Assembly: GCA_900758885.1 (NCBI GenBank)
Contig: CAAETD010000131.1
Coordinates: forward strand, 1-48,037
DNA length: 48,037 nt
Source of the DNA: an uncultured Collinsella sp.
Lineage (GTDB): Bacteria > Actinomycetota > Coriobacteriia > Coriobacteriales > Coriobacteriaceae
Direction: 5' to 3'
Part shown: positions 8,204-16,207 of the stretch, one piece after another
How the letters are laid out: every line of letters starts with the position of its first letter
Numbering within the stretch: the first letter of the stretch is position 1
Notes under the pieces: model-generated
The model's database searches: none
Seen by the model: only the letters and a program-made list of their open reading frames with translations
What the model was told of the DNA's origin: nothing
Made by a program: the position numbers and the translations under genes

Positions 8204-8249
8204 GTATCCTGAACCTTTCATTTCCGCCCCGTACGGGCACGAGTTGTTA

Positions 8250-8278
8250 CTTTATCAGCTCCACGTAAGTGCTGTCAA
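8250..8278 (-). promoter_or_regulatory. Promoter of the rpmG-secE-nusG-rplKA block
   Basis: On the minus strand TTGACA (8278-8273), 17 bases, then TAAAGT (8255-8250). The sequence just upstream of the -35 is shared with the tRNA-Tyr promoter at 10104. Apart from this promoter and the tuf terminator, 8204-8482 holds no gene. Confidence 0.8.
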
Positions 8279-8420
8279 TGAAAACCTCGAGTCAATTGGT
8301 TCTCGGTGGATCCATTCATATTTGGAACACATCAATGAAGCCATCGAGAGCTAATCGACGGTGCATCCAGGACCATTATCGATCCTCTCGACACCAGCAA
8401 CGGCTCAATATCCATTGCAG

Positions 8421-8457
8421 AAAAGAACCCGGCACCCATATAAGTGCCGGGTTCTCT
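8421..8457 (-). terminator. tuf terminator
   Basis: AGAACCCGGCAC pairs with GTGCCGGGTTCT, followed on the minus strand by TTTT. Lies 26 bases after the tuf stop. Confidence 0.88.
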
Positions 8458-8482
8458 AAGTCAGCTATATCAAAGAGCTAAT

Positions 8483-9673
8483 TTACTCAATGATCGTGGA
8501 GACGATGCCCGAACCGACGGTGTGGCCACCCTCGCGGATAGCGAAGCGCAGGCCCTCCTCCATGGCGATCGGGTGGATGAGGTCGCCCTCGATGGTGATG
8601 TGGTCACCAGGCATAGCCATCTCGGTGCCCTCGGGGAGCTTGACCGTACCGGTAACGTCGGTGGTACGGAAGTAGAACTGAGGACGATAACCATCGAAGA
8701 ACGGGGTGTGACGGCCGCCCTCCTCCTTGGTCAGAACGTAGATCTCGCCGGTGAACTTGGTGTGCGGGGTAACCGAACCGGGCTTGCAGAGAACCTGGCC
8801 GCGCTCGATGTCCTCACGCTTGATGCCGCGGAGCAGCAGACCGACGTTGTCGCCAGCCTCGCAGAAGTCCATGGACTTACGGAACATCTCGATACCGGTA
8901 ACGACGGTGTTCTGGGTATCCTTGATGCCGACGATCTCGACGGGCTCGTTGAGCTTGAGCTCACCGCGCTCGACACGGCCAGTAGCAACGGTACCACGGC
9001 CGGAGATGGTCATAACGTCCTCAACGGCCATCAGGAACGGGAGGTCGTTGTTACGAGCAGGCGTCGGGATGTACTCGTCGACGGCCTTCATGAGCTCGCG
9101 AATGGCATCCATCCACTTGGCGTCGCCCTCGAGAGCGCCCAGAGCGGAGCCACGGATGACGGGGATGTCGTCGCCGGGGAAATCGTACTCGGAGAGGAGC
9201 TCACGGGTCTCCATCTCGACGAGGTCGATGAGCTCGTCATCGTCGACCATGTCGCACTTGTTCAGGAAGACGACGATGTACTTAACGCCGACCTGACGGG
9301 CAAGCAGGATGTGCTCGCGGGTCTGAGCCATGGGGCCGTCGGTAGCAGCGATGACCAGGATAGCGCCGTCCATCTGAGCAGCGCCGGAGATCATGTTCTT
9401 GACGTAGTCAGCGTGGCCCGGGCAGTCAACGTGAGCGTAGTGACGGGCAGCAGTCTCGTACTCGACGTGGGAGACGGAGATCGTAATGCCGCGCTCGCGC
9501 TCCTCGGGAGCCTTGTCGATGTTCTCGAACGCAGTGAAGTCAGCCTTGCAGCCCTCGGTCTCGGAGAGAACCTTGGTGATGGCAGCGGTCAGCGTGGTCT
9601 TGCCGTGGTCGACGTGACCAATGGTGCCGATGTTAACATGCGGCTTAGTGCGCTCAAACTTCTCTTTGGCCAT
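8483..9673 (-). CDS. tuf: Elongation factor Tu
   Basis: GTPase of 396 residues that delivers aminoacyl-tRNA to the ribosome. G1 GHVDHGKT is at residues 19-26, followed by the switch region RGITI, DCPGH and NKCD; domains 2 and 3 end in GSGIVSTIIE. The open frame extends to 9742, but the protein starts at MAKEKFERTKPHVN (9673), just after GAGGAGG. Preceded by a tRNA-Tyr-Thr-Met cluster, reminiscent of the tRNA-tufB operon of E. coli, and it also has its own likely promoter. Confidence 0.99.
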   Translation of the reverse strand: MAKEKFERTKPHVNIGTIGHVDHGKTTLTAAITKVLSETEGCKADFTAFENIDKAPEERERGITISVSHVEYETAARHYAHVDCPGHADYVKNMISGAAQMDGAILVIAATDGPMAQTREHILLARQVGVKYIVVFLNKCDMVDDDELIDLVEMETRELLSEYDFPGDDIPVIRGSALGALEGDAKWMDAIRELMKAVDEYIPTPARNNDLPFLMAVEDVMTISGRGTVATGRVERGELKLNEPVEIVGIKDTQNTVVTGIEMFRKSMDFCEAGDNVGLLLRGIKREDIERGQVLCKPGSVTPHTKFTGEIYVLTKEEGGRHTPFFDGYRPQFYFRTTDVTGTVKLPEGTEMAMPGDHITIEGDLIHPIAMEEGLRFAIREGGHTVGSGIVSTIIE

Positions 9674-9716
9674 AAAGCCCTCCTCTAAACAGGTCGTCCC
9701 CGGACGGGACTTTGCC

Positions 9717-9725
9717 TTTATACCA
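9717..9725 (-). promoter_or_regulatory. Possible extended -10 promoter for tuf
   Basis: On the minus strand TGGTATAAA lies about 45 bases upstream of the tuf start, between tRNA-Met and tuf. No clear -35. It would allow tuf to be expressed apart from the tRNA cluster. Confidence 0.5.
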
Positions 9726-9769
9726 TAGTGGCCTCTCAACATACTATTGAGAAGCCACCGTGTTACCTA

Positions 9770-9846
9770 TGGTAGCGGTGACTGGATTCGAACCAGTGAC
9801 GCCACGGGTATGAACCGTGTGCTCTAACCAACTGAGCTACACCGCC
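9770..9846 (-). tRNA. tRNA-Met (CAT anticodon, elongator-like)
   Basis: Acceptor GGCGGTG with CACCGCT (one G-U pair), encoded CCA. The anticodon loop TTCATAC lies between CACGG and CCGTG. The anticodon stem lacks the three G-C pairs of the initiator, so it is elongator Met; a CAU tRNA-Ile needing lysidine cannot be fully excluded. Confidence 0.9.
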
Positions 9847-9849
9847 GGA

Positions 9850-9925
9850 TGGAGCCTGCAACCAGACTTGAACTGGTGACCTCTTCGTTACCAACGAAGT
9901 GCTCTACCGACTGAGCTATACAGGC
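9850..9925 (-). tRNA. tRNA-Thr (GGT anticodon)
   Basis: Acceptor GCCTGTA with TGCAGGC, discriminator T, encoded CCA. The anticodon loop TTGGTAA lies between CTTCG and CGAAG. Confidence 0.97.
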
Positions 9926-9935
9926 ACTTGACGGG

Positions 9936-10017
9936 TGGGAGCTATAGGATTCGAACCTATGTAGGCAGAGCCAACGGGTTTACAGCCCGTCCCCATTAAC
10001 CACTCGGGCAAACTCCC
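9936..10017 (-). tRNA. tRNA-Tyr (GTA anticodon)
   Basis: Class II tRNA with a long variable arm (82 nt). Acceptor GGGAGTT with AGCTCCC, anticodon loop CTGTAAA between ACGGG and CCCGT. The 3' sequence after the discriminator is CCC, so CCA is not fully encoded, unlike its neighbours. Confidence 0.96.
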
Positions 10018-10079
10018 AATCGTTCAAGTATCCGCAGATTCTTTGGTCTTTTGGACCGCCGCCCCCGCGAACGAAAAAG

Positions 10080-10109
10080 ATAATACGATGCAACCTTGGG
10101 GGCTGTCAA
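10080..10109 (-). promoter_or_regulatory. Promoter of the tRNA-Tyr-Thr-Met-tuf cluster
   Basis: On the minus strand TTGACA (10109-10104), an 18-base spacer and TATTAT (10085-10080), about 65 bases before tRNA-Tyr. The sequence around the -35 (GAGGTTTTCGTTGACAGC) nearly equals that of the rpmG promoter. Confidence 0.8.
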
Positions 10110-10343
10110 CGAAAACCTCTAGATACACGGCCCCGGGCGTATCTATATAGCCGTGACCTGCGGTTTTATTGAGTTTGGATATGAAGGACAGTGGTTTTGG
10201 ATACTGAGGTGACGTTTCCCAAGGTAACACTTTGCTGTAGTGGAGTACACCTTCAGTATCGAACTTCGATACCAGCTTATTTGCACCTATATATAGGTCG
10301 AGATCGGGGCTGCCCAGACAGAAGATTGCTCTTCCCAGGCAAA

Positions 10344-10491
10344 ATCGAGCGTGGATTATCCTCCGTTTGAAATCGAGCGTGGATAATCTCCCACTTTGCC
10401 GTGCCATCGAATCCAAAGTGGCAGATTATCCACGCTCATTCACTAGGCGGAAGATTTTCCACGCTCGTGTGTCCGATAATCCACGCTCGAT
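10344..10491. repeat. Nested inverted copies of GAGCGTGGAWWATC
   Basis: Five copies of a 14-base motif: two forward (10347, 10375) and three reverse (10424, 10453, 10475). The second and third form a 24-bp hairpin with one mismatch (10375-10398 with 10414-10437), and the first pairs with the fourth over about 19 bases. No convincing gene overlaps them. Confidence 0.85.
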
Positions 10492-10520
10492 GACGATGGC
10501 CAACCTCGCCCCGGCCTATG

Positions 10521-10735
10521 TCTCGACCTGTAACAGTAAGAGGGTTATTCCTCCCCTATCTGTTACAGATCGAGATGTTTCGCAGAAACCCCCGCTTACG
10601 TCTCATTCTGTAACAGTAAGAACGGTTTTCAGCCTCTTCGTGTTACGGATCGAGATGTTATCGGCCTTCCCTTGGCAATGTTTCGATCTGTAACTATAAG
10701 GAGGGTCTTCAGCCCACTCGTGTTACAGATTGAGA
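10521..10735. repeat. Six-arm palindrome array, 40-base period
   Basis: A 15-base motif, consensus TCTCGATCTGTAACA, occurs six times at starts 10521, 10561, 10601, 10641, 10681 and 10721, alternating in orientation, so three hairpins repeat every 80 bases. The 25-base hairpin interiors are related to one another and can form inner stems. The stretch 10018-10830 has no recognisable gene. Confidence 0.9.
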
Positions 10736-10785
10736 CAAACCTGAAGCTTGGTTGGCACCACACCCGCTGACTTATAGACATAAAT

Positions 10786-10823
10786 AGAAACGGGCCCTGT
10801 CCCACAAGGGAACAGAGCCCGAA
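10786..10823 (-). terminator. Terminator of tRNA-Thr(TGT)
   Basis: CGGGCTCTGTTCCC and GGGACAGGGCCCG on the minus strand, then TTTCTATTT. It again contains the GGGACAG string. Confidence 0.8.
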
Positions 10824-10830
10824 ACTCTCA

Positions 10831-10905
10831 TGGAGCCAGTGACAGGAATCGAACCTGCAACCCACTGATTACAAATCAGTTGCGCTACCGTTGCGCCACA
10901 CTGGC
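10831..10905 (-). tRNA. tRNA-Thr (TGT anticodon)
   Basis: Acceptor GCCAGTG with CACTGGC, discriminator T, encoded CCA. The anticodon loop TTTGTAA lies between ACTGA and TCAGT. A separate unit from the tuf cluster, with its own terminator. Confidence 0.97.
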
Positions 10906-11051
10906 ACACTTGGCGCTTTCACGCGAAGCCAGTTAAGAATAAAGGAATTGCGGACGGGGCGCAACAGGCCGCACGGCGTTATACAAATATGCAAAATCCA
11001 GCAACAACGCGTACCAGGCCCGTTCATTTCTGTCAGTGCGCCCTCAATCTT

Positions 11052-11125
11052 AAAACCATTCGCCAGAACGAATAGTTTTAATTACAATTGCTATATATAA
11101 AACTATTCGTTCTGGCGAAGGGTTT
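11052..11125 (+). promoter_or_regulatory. Large inverted-repeat operator and promoter of the HipA-like module
   Basis: Arms at 11052-11079 and 11099-11125 are near-perfect reverse complements over about 27 bases. Each arm contains a smaller palindrome, TTCGccagaaCGAA or TTCGttctggCGAA. The AT-rich gap holds an extended -10, TG-C-TATATA (11089-11097). The right arm also contains the ribosome site GAAGGG of the gene at 11130. This layout fits autorepression. Confidence 0.8.
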
Positions 11126-11129
11126 CGCG

Positions 11130-12470
11130 ATGCTTACTACCAAAGAAGCCGCCGAGCTGCTCGGCATCACTCCGCGCAGGGTGCAGGAGCTCATAAAAAA
11201 CGGAGCACTTGAGGCCCGCAAGGCTTCTGGTGTATGGCTCATCGACAAAGACAGCGTCGACACGCGACTCCGCTCCGTGACCAAAACGGGGGGACGTCCC
11301 CGCCGCGGCCACGGTAAGAGCGAGATCGCGTTCACCCTCATGAATCGCACGCACGAGGTCGCTCAGCTGGTCTACAGCACATCGCGAAAAAACTTTACCC
11401 ACATCGGTGCCGACATCGATTACGCCCACGCCCCTATTGGAGTATTTGGCCCTAATAGCCCCATATCGCTCGACTCCTTCCGCATCTGGTGGCGCGGCCG
11501 CGGTATCCCGCTCGCACGCATTGGGCTTGCCTCCCTGCTTGCAGAAGCCGCAGTCGATGTTCCCGATGAACTCGTACAGCGAAACCTTGGCCTCTCCTTA
11601 TCCGACCAGTATTGGATTAGGCCCCAAGACTCCGGCCTCGCGTGGGAAGATATCAATTTCTTCAATAATGCCTTTGATGACGTCTCGCTAACCATTGCAC
11701 CCTTCGCCCCAGAGGGTAAAGCAGCCGCCGCAAAACCCGATAACACCTCGGACGGCAATCTTCAAAAGTACTGGACATGCAAGGGCGGGCGTCGAATTCT
11801 GCATAAGGCAGGAGCGCACCTGAACCAGGAACCTTATAACGAACTGGTGGCGACCACGCTCCACCGTCGCATCCTAAACACCTGCGATTATGTGCCTTAC
11901 TCGCTCGAGGGCACGGGCACTTCCGCCCTGAGCATATGCGATGTCTTCTTAACTGATGAAGAAGAGTATGTCCCTGCGTTCTATGTAAACCAATACGCGA
12001 ACGCAGGTGAACGACTAACCGACTACGAGCGATACGTAGCAAACTGCGAGGAGCTCGGGGTGACAGGCGTCAAGGATGCCCTTGACCGCATGATCGTGTG
12101 CGACGACATCATCGCCAACTACGATCGTCATTGGCGTAACTTTGGCCTTGTGCGAAACGTAAACACGCTAGCCTGCAGACCTGCCCCCATCTTCGATTCG
12201 GGCTCATCGCTCTGGTGCAACATTTCTCTTGAGGAGCTTCGGGCAGGAGAGCACAGTTTTACCAGCGCACAATTTCATTCAAGCCCCGCCAAACAAATGT
12301 TGCTCGTCGAGGACATGGGCTGGTTTGACGGCGACAAACTCGAAGGCTTCGTTGACGAGGCAATCGAGATTCTTTCCAGAAACGACGCGCTCACGGCAAG
12401 GCTGCCATATCTAAAAGAGGCGCTAACGTGGCGCCTCGAAAGAATGATCGACATCGCTGAATGGAGTTAG
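11130..12470 (+). CDS. HTH (excisionase/MerR-like) fused to HipA-like kinase domain
   Basis: Protein of 446 residues. Residues 1-50 are a helix-turn-helix of the excisionase/HTH_17 type (MLTTKEAAELLGITPRRVQE, then a wing ending SGVWLIDKDSV). The C-terminal half carries HipA/CtkA-like kinase signatures: IANYDRHWRNFGLV at about 328-341 (catalytic D and N) and PIFDSGSSLW at about 352-361 (metal-binding D). The usual HipA P-loop is not obvious in the middle region. It probably binds its own operator and phosphorylates an unknown protein; no separate antitoxin gene is adjacent. The start is fixed by GAAGGG seven bases upstream. Codon use resembles its neighbours. The kinase assignment is by motif only. 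Confidence 0.72.
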   Translation: MLTTKEAAELLGITPRRVQELIKNGALEARKASGVWLIDKDSVDTRLRSVTKTGGRPRRGHGKSEIAFTLMNRTHEVAQLVYSTSRKNFTHIGADIDYAHAPIGVFGPNSPISLDSFRIWWRGRGIPLARIGLASLLAEAAVDVPDELVQRNLGLSLSDQYWIRPQDSGLAWEDINFFNNAFDDVSLTIAPFAPEGKAAAAKPDNTSDGNLQKYWTCKGGRRILHKAGAHLNQEPYNELVATTLHRRILNTCDYVPYSLEGTGTSALSICDVFLTDEEEYVPAFYVNQYANAGERLTDYERYVANCEELGVTGVKDALDRMIVCDDIIANYDRHWRNFGLVRNVNTLACRPAPIFDSGSSLWCNISLEELRAGEHSFTSAQFHSSPAKQMLLVEDMGWFDGDKLEGFVDEAIEILSRNDALTARLPYLKEALTWRLERMIDIAEWS

Positions 12471-12497
12471 CGAGGCAGCATTGCCCCGCCAACTTCC

Positions 12498-13175
12498 CTA
12501 CCTCCCGCGCAGGGCCTTGAGCTTGGCCAGGGCATCGGGGCTCAGGCGACTGCCCAGAGTCATCTTGATCTGCGGAGCTTCCTCTGCCTCGTGAACGTCG
12601 TTATCGATCTGTTTGATCTCGTCCACCAGCATACGGCTCGAGATGCGCGTAACACCCTTGCCCATGACGACGGCCTGGATCGTGCCGTCGCTCGATACCA
12701 CGGAGCACGCGCGGCCTTCCTCGCGTGCCTCGATACAGAGCTTCTGCACCACGGTATCGGCCGAAACACCCGTCGGCGAAAACTCGATACGCACGCCGCG
12801 GGCCGGCAGGTTGGGACGCTCGCTGGAGATATTGCCCGCGCCGTCAAATACGATCACGGCCTCGTAGCGGCCCTGGGCAAACGCCGCCACGTCGTTGATG
12901 AGCGCGGTGCGCGCCATATCGTGGACGTCGCTGGAATACGGATCGTCGGAATGGTCGTAGACGAGCTTTTCGTAGCGCGGCGTGCAGTGGATCACGTTGT
13001 AGCCGTCGACCACCAGCAGCTCGGGCTTATTGGAGTGCACCGTCGAGACCGGATCGGCGATGGCCTGCGCAAACGCATTGCCGCCCACGCCATAGGTCGC
13101 GGCCGAAACAATCGGCTTGGCCGAGCCCTCGCCAAAGCGCTTGGCCTTGGACTTGGCGCGGTTCTTCTTGGACAT
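12498..13175 (-). CDS. yacP: YacP-like NYN-domain ribonuclease
   Basis: Protein of 225 residues with a basic N-terminus and the NYN/PIN-like nuclease start LLVVDGYNVIH (D57). The family, Rae1 in Bacillus, cleaves messenger RNA in the ribosomal A site. Further acidic residues (VFDGAG, SSDGTIQ) complete the likely metal site. Its ribosome site GGAGGAG overlaps the end of rlmB (three bases between genes), and rlmB-yacP is a widely conserved pair. It converges with the HipA-like gene, with only 27 bases between the stops and no terminator visible. Confidence 0.88.
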   Translation of the reverse strand: MSKKNRAKSKAKRFGEGSAKPIVSAATYGVGGNAFAQAIADPVSTVHSNKPELLVVDGYNVIHCTPRYEKLVYDHSDDPYSSDVHDMARTALINDVAAFAQGRYEAVIVFDGAGNISSERPNLPARGVRIEFSPTGVSADTVVQKLCIEAREEGRACSVVSSDGTIQAVVMGKGVTRISSRMLVDEIKQIDNDVHEAEEAPQIKMTLGSRLSPDALAKLKALRGR

Positions 13176-13178
13176 GCG

Positions 13179-14099
13179 CTACTCCTCCCCCATGAGCTCA
13201 TCGGCGTTGCGGCGCAGCCACTCAAAGCACAGTGCCGTGGTCGCCTGGGCAACATTGAGGCTCTCAGTCATGCCGCGCTGGGGAAGCTTGGTCAAAAAGT
13301 CGCATTTCTCGAGCACCAGGCGCGAGATGCCGTCGCCCTCGGAACCCATGACGAGCGCCACGCGGCCCTCGAAGGGAGCATCCCAGCAACTGCCTTCGGC
13401 GTGCTCGGAGGCACCGCCCACCCAAAAGCCAGCGGCCTTAAGATCGTCGAGCGCACGGGCAATGTTGGGCACCTGCGCGATAGGCAGATGCATGACGGCG
13501 CCGGCTGAAGTCTTGTAGCTGCCCACGGTCACGCCGGCGGCGCGCTTGTTGGCGATGATGACGCCGGCCGCGCCCACAACCTCGGCGGAGCGCACGATGG
13601 CACCAAAGTTGCCGTCGTCAGTCACATGGTCGAGCACCACGACAAGTGCCGGGCCCTCGCCTGCGCGGTCGAGAATATCGACGACATCGGCATAGGGGAA
13701 GTTGCCAACCTCGAGCGCGATGCCCTGGTGAGCGCCATGGCTCGACAGCGCATCGAGCTGCGCGCGCGGCACATACTTAATGCGGACGCCCGCGGCGTTG
13801 AGGTCATCGACTAGACGCGACAGGGCGGCATCGCGCTCCCCGCCCTCGGCGATGAGCGCACACTTGACTGGAAAACCGGTGCGCAGCGCCTCGGCGGCAG
13901 CACGGCGACCTTCGATAAACTCGCCCTTGGGAGCCTGAACGTTGTCGCGGTTGCGATCGCGCTGCGGACGCGCAGCCTGGGCCTGGGAGCGCTCGCGCTG
14001 GCCCTTGGGAGTGGCAGCGCGGTCGTTGCGGTGAATCGGACGCGAGCCAGAAGCGGCCTGCTTGCCGCCACGAGGCGCACGCTTGCGATTGTCGGCCAT
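13179..14099 (-). CDS. rlmB: 23S rRNA (guanosine-2'-O-)-methyltransferase, SpoU/TrmH family
   Basis: Protein of 306 residues. A basic, disordered extension of about 60 residues is followed by the SpoU substrate-binding domain (EFIEGRRAAAEAL) and the knotted methyltransferase domain with its three motifs: LDHVTDDGNFGAIVRSAEVV, LVMGSEGDGISRLV and ESLNVAQATTALCFEW. It methylates a ribose in 23S rRNA using S-adenosylmethionine. The symbol follows the usual annotation of this paralogue next to cysS; another TrmH-type target is possible. AAGGAGG is seven bases before the ATG. Confidence 0.9.
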   Translation of the reverse strand: MADNRKRAPRGGKQAASGSRPIHRNDRAATPKGQRERSQAQAARPQRDRNRDNVQAPKGEFIEGRRAAAEALRTGFPVKCALIAEGGERDAALSRLVDDLNAAGVRIKYVPRAQLDALSSHGAHQGIALEVGNFPYADVVDILDRAGEGPALVVVLDHVTDDGNFGAIVRSAEVVGAAGVIIANKRAAGVTVGSYKTSAGAVMHLPIAQVPNIARALDDLKAAGFWVGGASEHAEGSCWDAPFEGRVALVMGSEGDGISRLVLEKCDFLTKLPQRGMTESLNVAQATTALCFEWLRRNADELMGEE

Positions 14100-14172
14100 A
14101 GGACGGCCTCCTTAAATAGATAACGAACAAGAATCGACCGTCCGAGCCACGGCACCTTGCCTTTCAATCGTC

Positions 14173-14197
14173 GGGCATGACCACCAGGTCTATGCCC
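14173..14197 (-). other. Bulged hairpin between cysS and rlmB
   Basis: On the minus strand GGGCAT-A-GACC and GGTC-ATGCCC form a 10-bp stem with one bulged A and a TGGT loop, 46 bases after the cysS stop. No T run follows, so it is not an ordinary terminator; a processing or stability element is possible. Confidence 0.4.
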
Positions 14198-14242
14198 TCC
14201 TCTTTCAAGGCAATCTGCCGCACCTCGAACGGTCGACAAATA

Positions 14243-15709
14243 CTAGAGACTCTTAATACGAGTGCCCGCGGCCGTATCCTCAATGGTGAGGCCCAGGTCC
14301 TTGAGCTGGTCGCGGATGGCGTCGGCCAGATCCCAGTTCTTGGCGGCACGGGCCTCGGCGCGGGCCTCGAGAATCTTGGCAGCAGCCTCGTCCACGTCGT
14401 CGCCCGTGTAGGCGACCAGGCCGGCGGCAACGCCCAGCAGGCCCAGCGGCAGCTCGACCTTGGGCTCGGGAAGCTCGACGCCAAGCGTATCGAGCAGCTC
14501 GGTCAGCGTGTCGGCGGCGGCAAGCGCGGCGGCCTTGTCGGCAGCGTCGCCCGCCTGCTCCAGGTACTGGTTGCACTCGGTCACAAAGCCAAAGACGGCA
14601 CCCATGGCACCAGCGGTGTTAAAGTCGTCGTCCATGCACTCCTTAAAGGTGGCACGGGTCTCGGCGGCCTTGGCGGCAAACGCCTCGGATACTGCCTCAT
14701 CGGCATCGGCCGTCGCATGGTTCGCGGCCCAGCGAAGGTTCTCGACCGTACCGGCGATACGCGTGAGCGAGTTCTCGGCACCCTCCAGGCGCTCCCAAGA
14801 AAAGTCGAGCGGCGAGCGATAGCTCGTCTGCAGCATCAGCAGGCGCAGGGCGGCAGCGGAGTGCTGCTCGAGGACCTCGGCCAGCGTAAAGAAGTTGCCG
14901 AGCGACTTGGACATCTTCTCGCCGTCTACCAGCAGCATGCCCGTGTGCATCCAGGTGTTGGAGAAGCCCTGGTGCCAGGCGCAGGTGGCCTGAGCGCACT
15001 CGTTCTCGTGATGCGGGAAGGCAAGGTCGGAGCCGCCGCCGTGGATGTCGATCGGAGTGCCCAGGTAGCGATGCACCATGGCGGCGCACTCGGTGTGCCA
15101 ACCGGGACGGCCCTCGCCCCAGGGGCTCGGCCAGCTGGGCTCGCCGGGCTTGGCGGCCTTCCACAGGGCAAAGTCGAGCGGGTCGTTCTTGTCCTCGTTC
15201 TCCTCAATGCGTGCGCCAACCATAAGGTCGTCGATGTTGCGGCCCGAGACCTGACCATAGTTGGGATCGCTGCGCACGGCAAAGTACACATCGCCGTTAT
15301 CGGCGGCGTAAGCATGGCCCTGCTCGATGAGCGTCTTGATCATGGCGATCATGGGGCCGATTTCCTTGGTGGCGCGGGGGCGCACATCGGGATCGAGCAC
15401 GTTGGCGGCGCGCATGACGCCGATGAACTTGTCCGAGAACTCCGTCGCGACCTCGGCGGCCGTGCGGCCCTGCTCGTTGGCGCGCTTGATAATCTTGTCA
15501 TCGACATCGGTGAGGTTCTGGGCGAACGTGACCTCATAGCCGCTCGCGATGAGCCAGCGACGAATCACGTCAAAGCTGATGAACGTGCGGGCATTGCCGA
15601 TGTGGATGTTGTCGTAGACCGTAGGGCCGCACACGTACATGCGGACCTTGCCGGACTCGATGGGCTGGAACTCTTCCTTTTTATGGGTAGCGCTGTTGTA
15701 GATACGCAT
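14243..15709 (-). CDS. cysS: Cysteinyl-tRNA synthetase
   Basis: Class I synthetase of 488 residues. MYVCGPTVYDNIHIGNAR holds the zinc cysteine and the HIGH-type motif as HIGN (36-39). GGSDLAFPHHENECAQ carries further zinc ligands, and KMSKSLGNFF is the KMSKS loop. Length and order are typical of CysRS. The ribosome site AAGGAG overlaps the last codons of ispF. It is followed by rlmB and yacP, so it is probably expressed as part of disA-ispD-ispF-cysS. Confidence 0.97.
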   Translation of the reverse strand: MRIYNSATHKKEEFQPIESGKVRMYVCGPTVYDNIHIGNARTFISFDVIRRWLIASGYEVTFAQNLTDVDDKIIKRANEQGRTAAEVATEFSDKFIGVMRAANVLDPDVRPRATKEIGPMIAMIKTLIEQGHAYAADNGDVYFAVRSDPNYGQVSGRNIDDLMVGARIEENEDKNDPLDFALWKAAKPGEPSWPSPWGEGRPGWHTECAAMVHRYLGTPIDIHGGGSDLAFPHHENECAQATCAWHQGFSNTWMHTGMLLVDGEKMSKSLGNFFTLAEVLEQHSAAALRLLMLQTSYRSPLDFSWERLEGAENSLTRIAGTVENLRWAANHATADADEAVSEAFAAKAAETRATFKECMDDDFNTAGAMGAVFGFVTECNQYLEQAGDAADKAAALAAADTLTELLDTLGVELPEPKVELPLGLLGVAAGLVAYTGDDVDEAAAKILEARAEARAAKNWDLADAIRDQLKDLGLTIEDTAAGTRIKSL

Positions 15710-15712
15710 TCG

Positions 15713-16207
15713 TTACTCCTTAACGGTTTTCTGTAGCAGGCAGACGGCCCAGGCGCCGATTCCCTCGCCCTGGCCTTCCCAACCGAGCTTTTCGGTCGTA
15801 GTGGCGGCGACGCCCACGTTTTCGACGTCAACGCCCAGGGCATGGGCAAGGTTGGCGCGTATGGCATCGCGGTGCGGGGTGATCTTGGGTTGCTGACAGG
15901 CAATGGTGCAATCGGCATCGACAAACTCGAAGCCCAGCTCGCGCGCATAGTCCATCACGCGAGCGAGCAGCACCATCGAATCGGCACCCTCATAGGCGGG
16001 GTCGGTATCGGGGAATAGCTTGCCGATGTCTCCCCCGCGGCAGGCGCCCAGAATGGCGTCGGCCAAGGCGTGCGCGAGCACATCAGCATCCGAGTGGCCC
16101 AGCAGGCCGCGCTCGTAGGGAATGTCGACACCGCCGATGATACATCGACGCCCCTCCACCAGACGGTGGACGTCGTAGCCATGGCCAATGCGCAGGTTAC
16201 TGAACAT
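15713..16207 (-). CDS. ispF: 2-C-methyl-D-erythritol 2,4-cyclodiphosphate synthase
   Basis: Protein of 164 residues, the fifth enzyme of the MEP isoprenoid route. RIGHGYDVHRL gives metal ligands D12 and H14; GLLGHSDADVLAHALADAIL and GKLFPDTDPAYEGADS form the active site. The frame is open further upstream, but MFSNLRIGHG at 16207 gives the normal length and overlaps the end of ispD by 11 bases. IspF and IspD are successive-pathway partners and are fused in some bacteria. Confidence 0.96.
   Translation of the reverse strand: MFSNLRIGHGYDVHRLVEGRRCIIGGVDIPYERGLLGHSDADVLAHALADAILGACRGGDIGKLFPDTDPAYEGADSMVLLARVMDYARELGFEFVDADCTIACQQPKITPHRDAIRANLAHALGVDVENVGVAATTTEKLGWEGQGEGIGAWAVCLLQKTVKE

Noticed and set aside
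10024..10416. 130-codon open frame on the minus strand after tRNA-Tyr
   Set aside because: It has no ribosome site, runs through the tRNA promoter and the palindromic repeats, and its composition does not look coding.
10521..10735. CRISPR array
   Set aside because: Spacing is regular, but repeats alternate in orientation, are only 15 bases and the interiors resemble each other; no cas genes nearby.
14164..14240. Short frame ending LKEEGIDLVVMPDD between cysS and rlmB
   Set aside because: Too short, no start with a ribosome site; the hairpin at 14173-14197 explains its conserved look.
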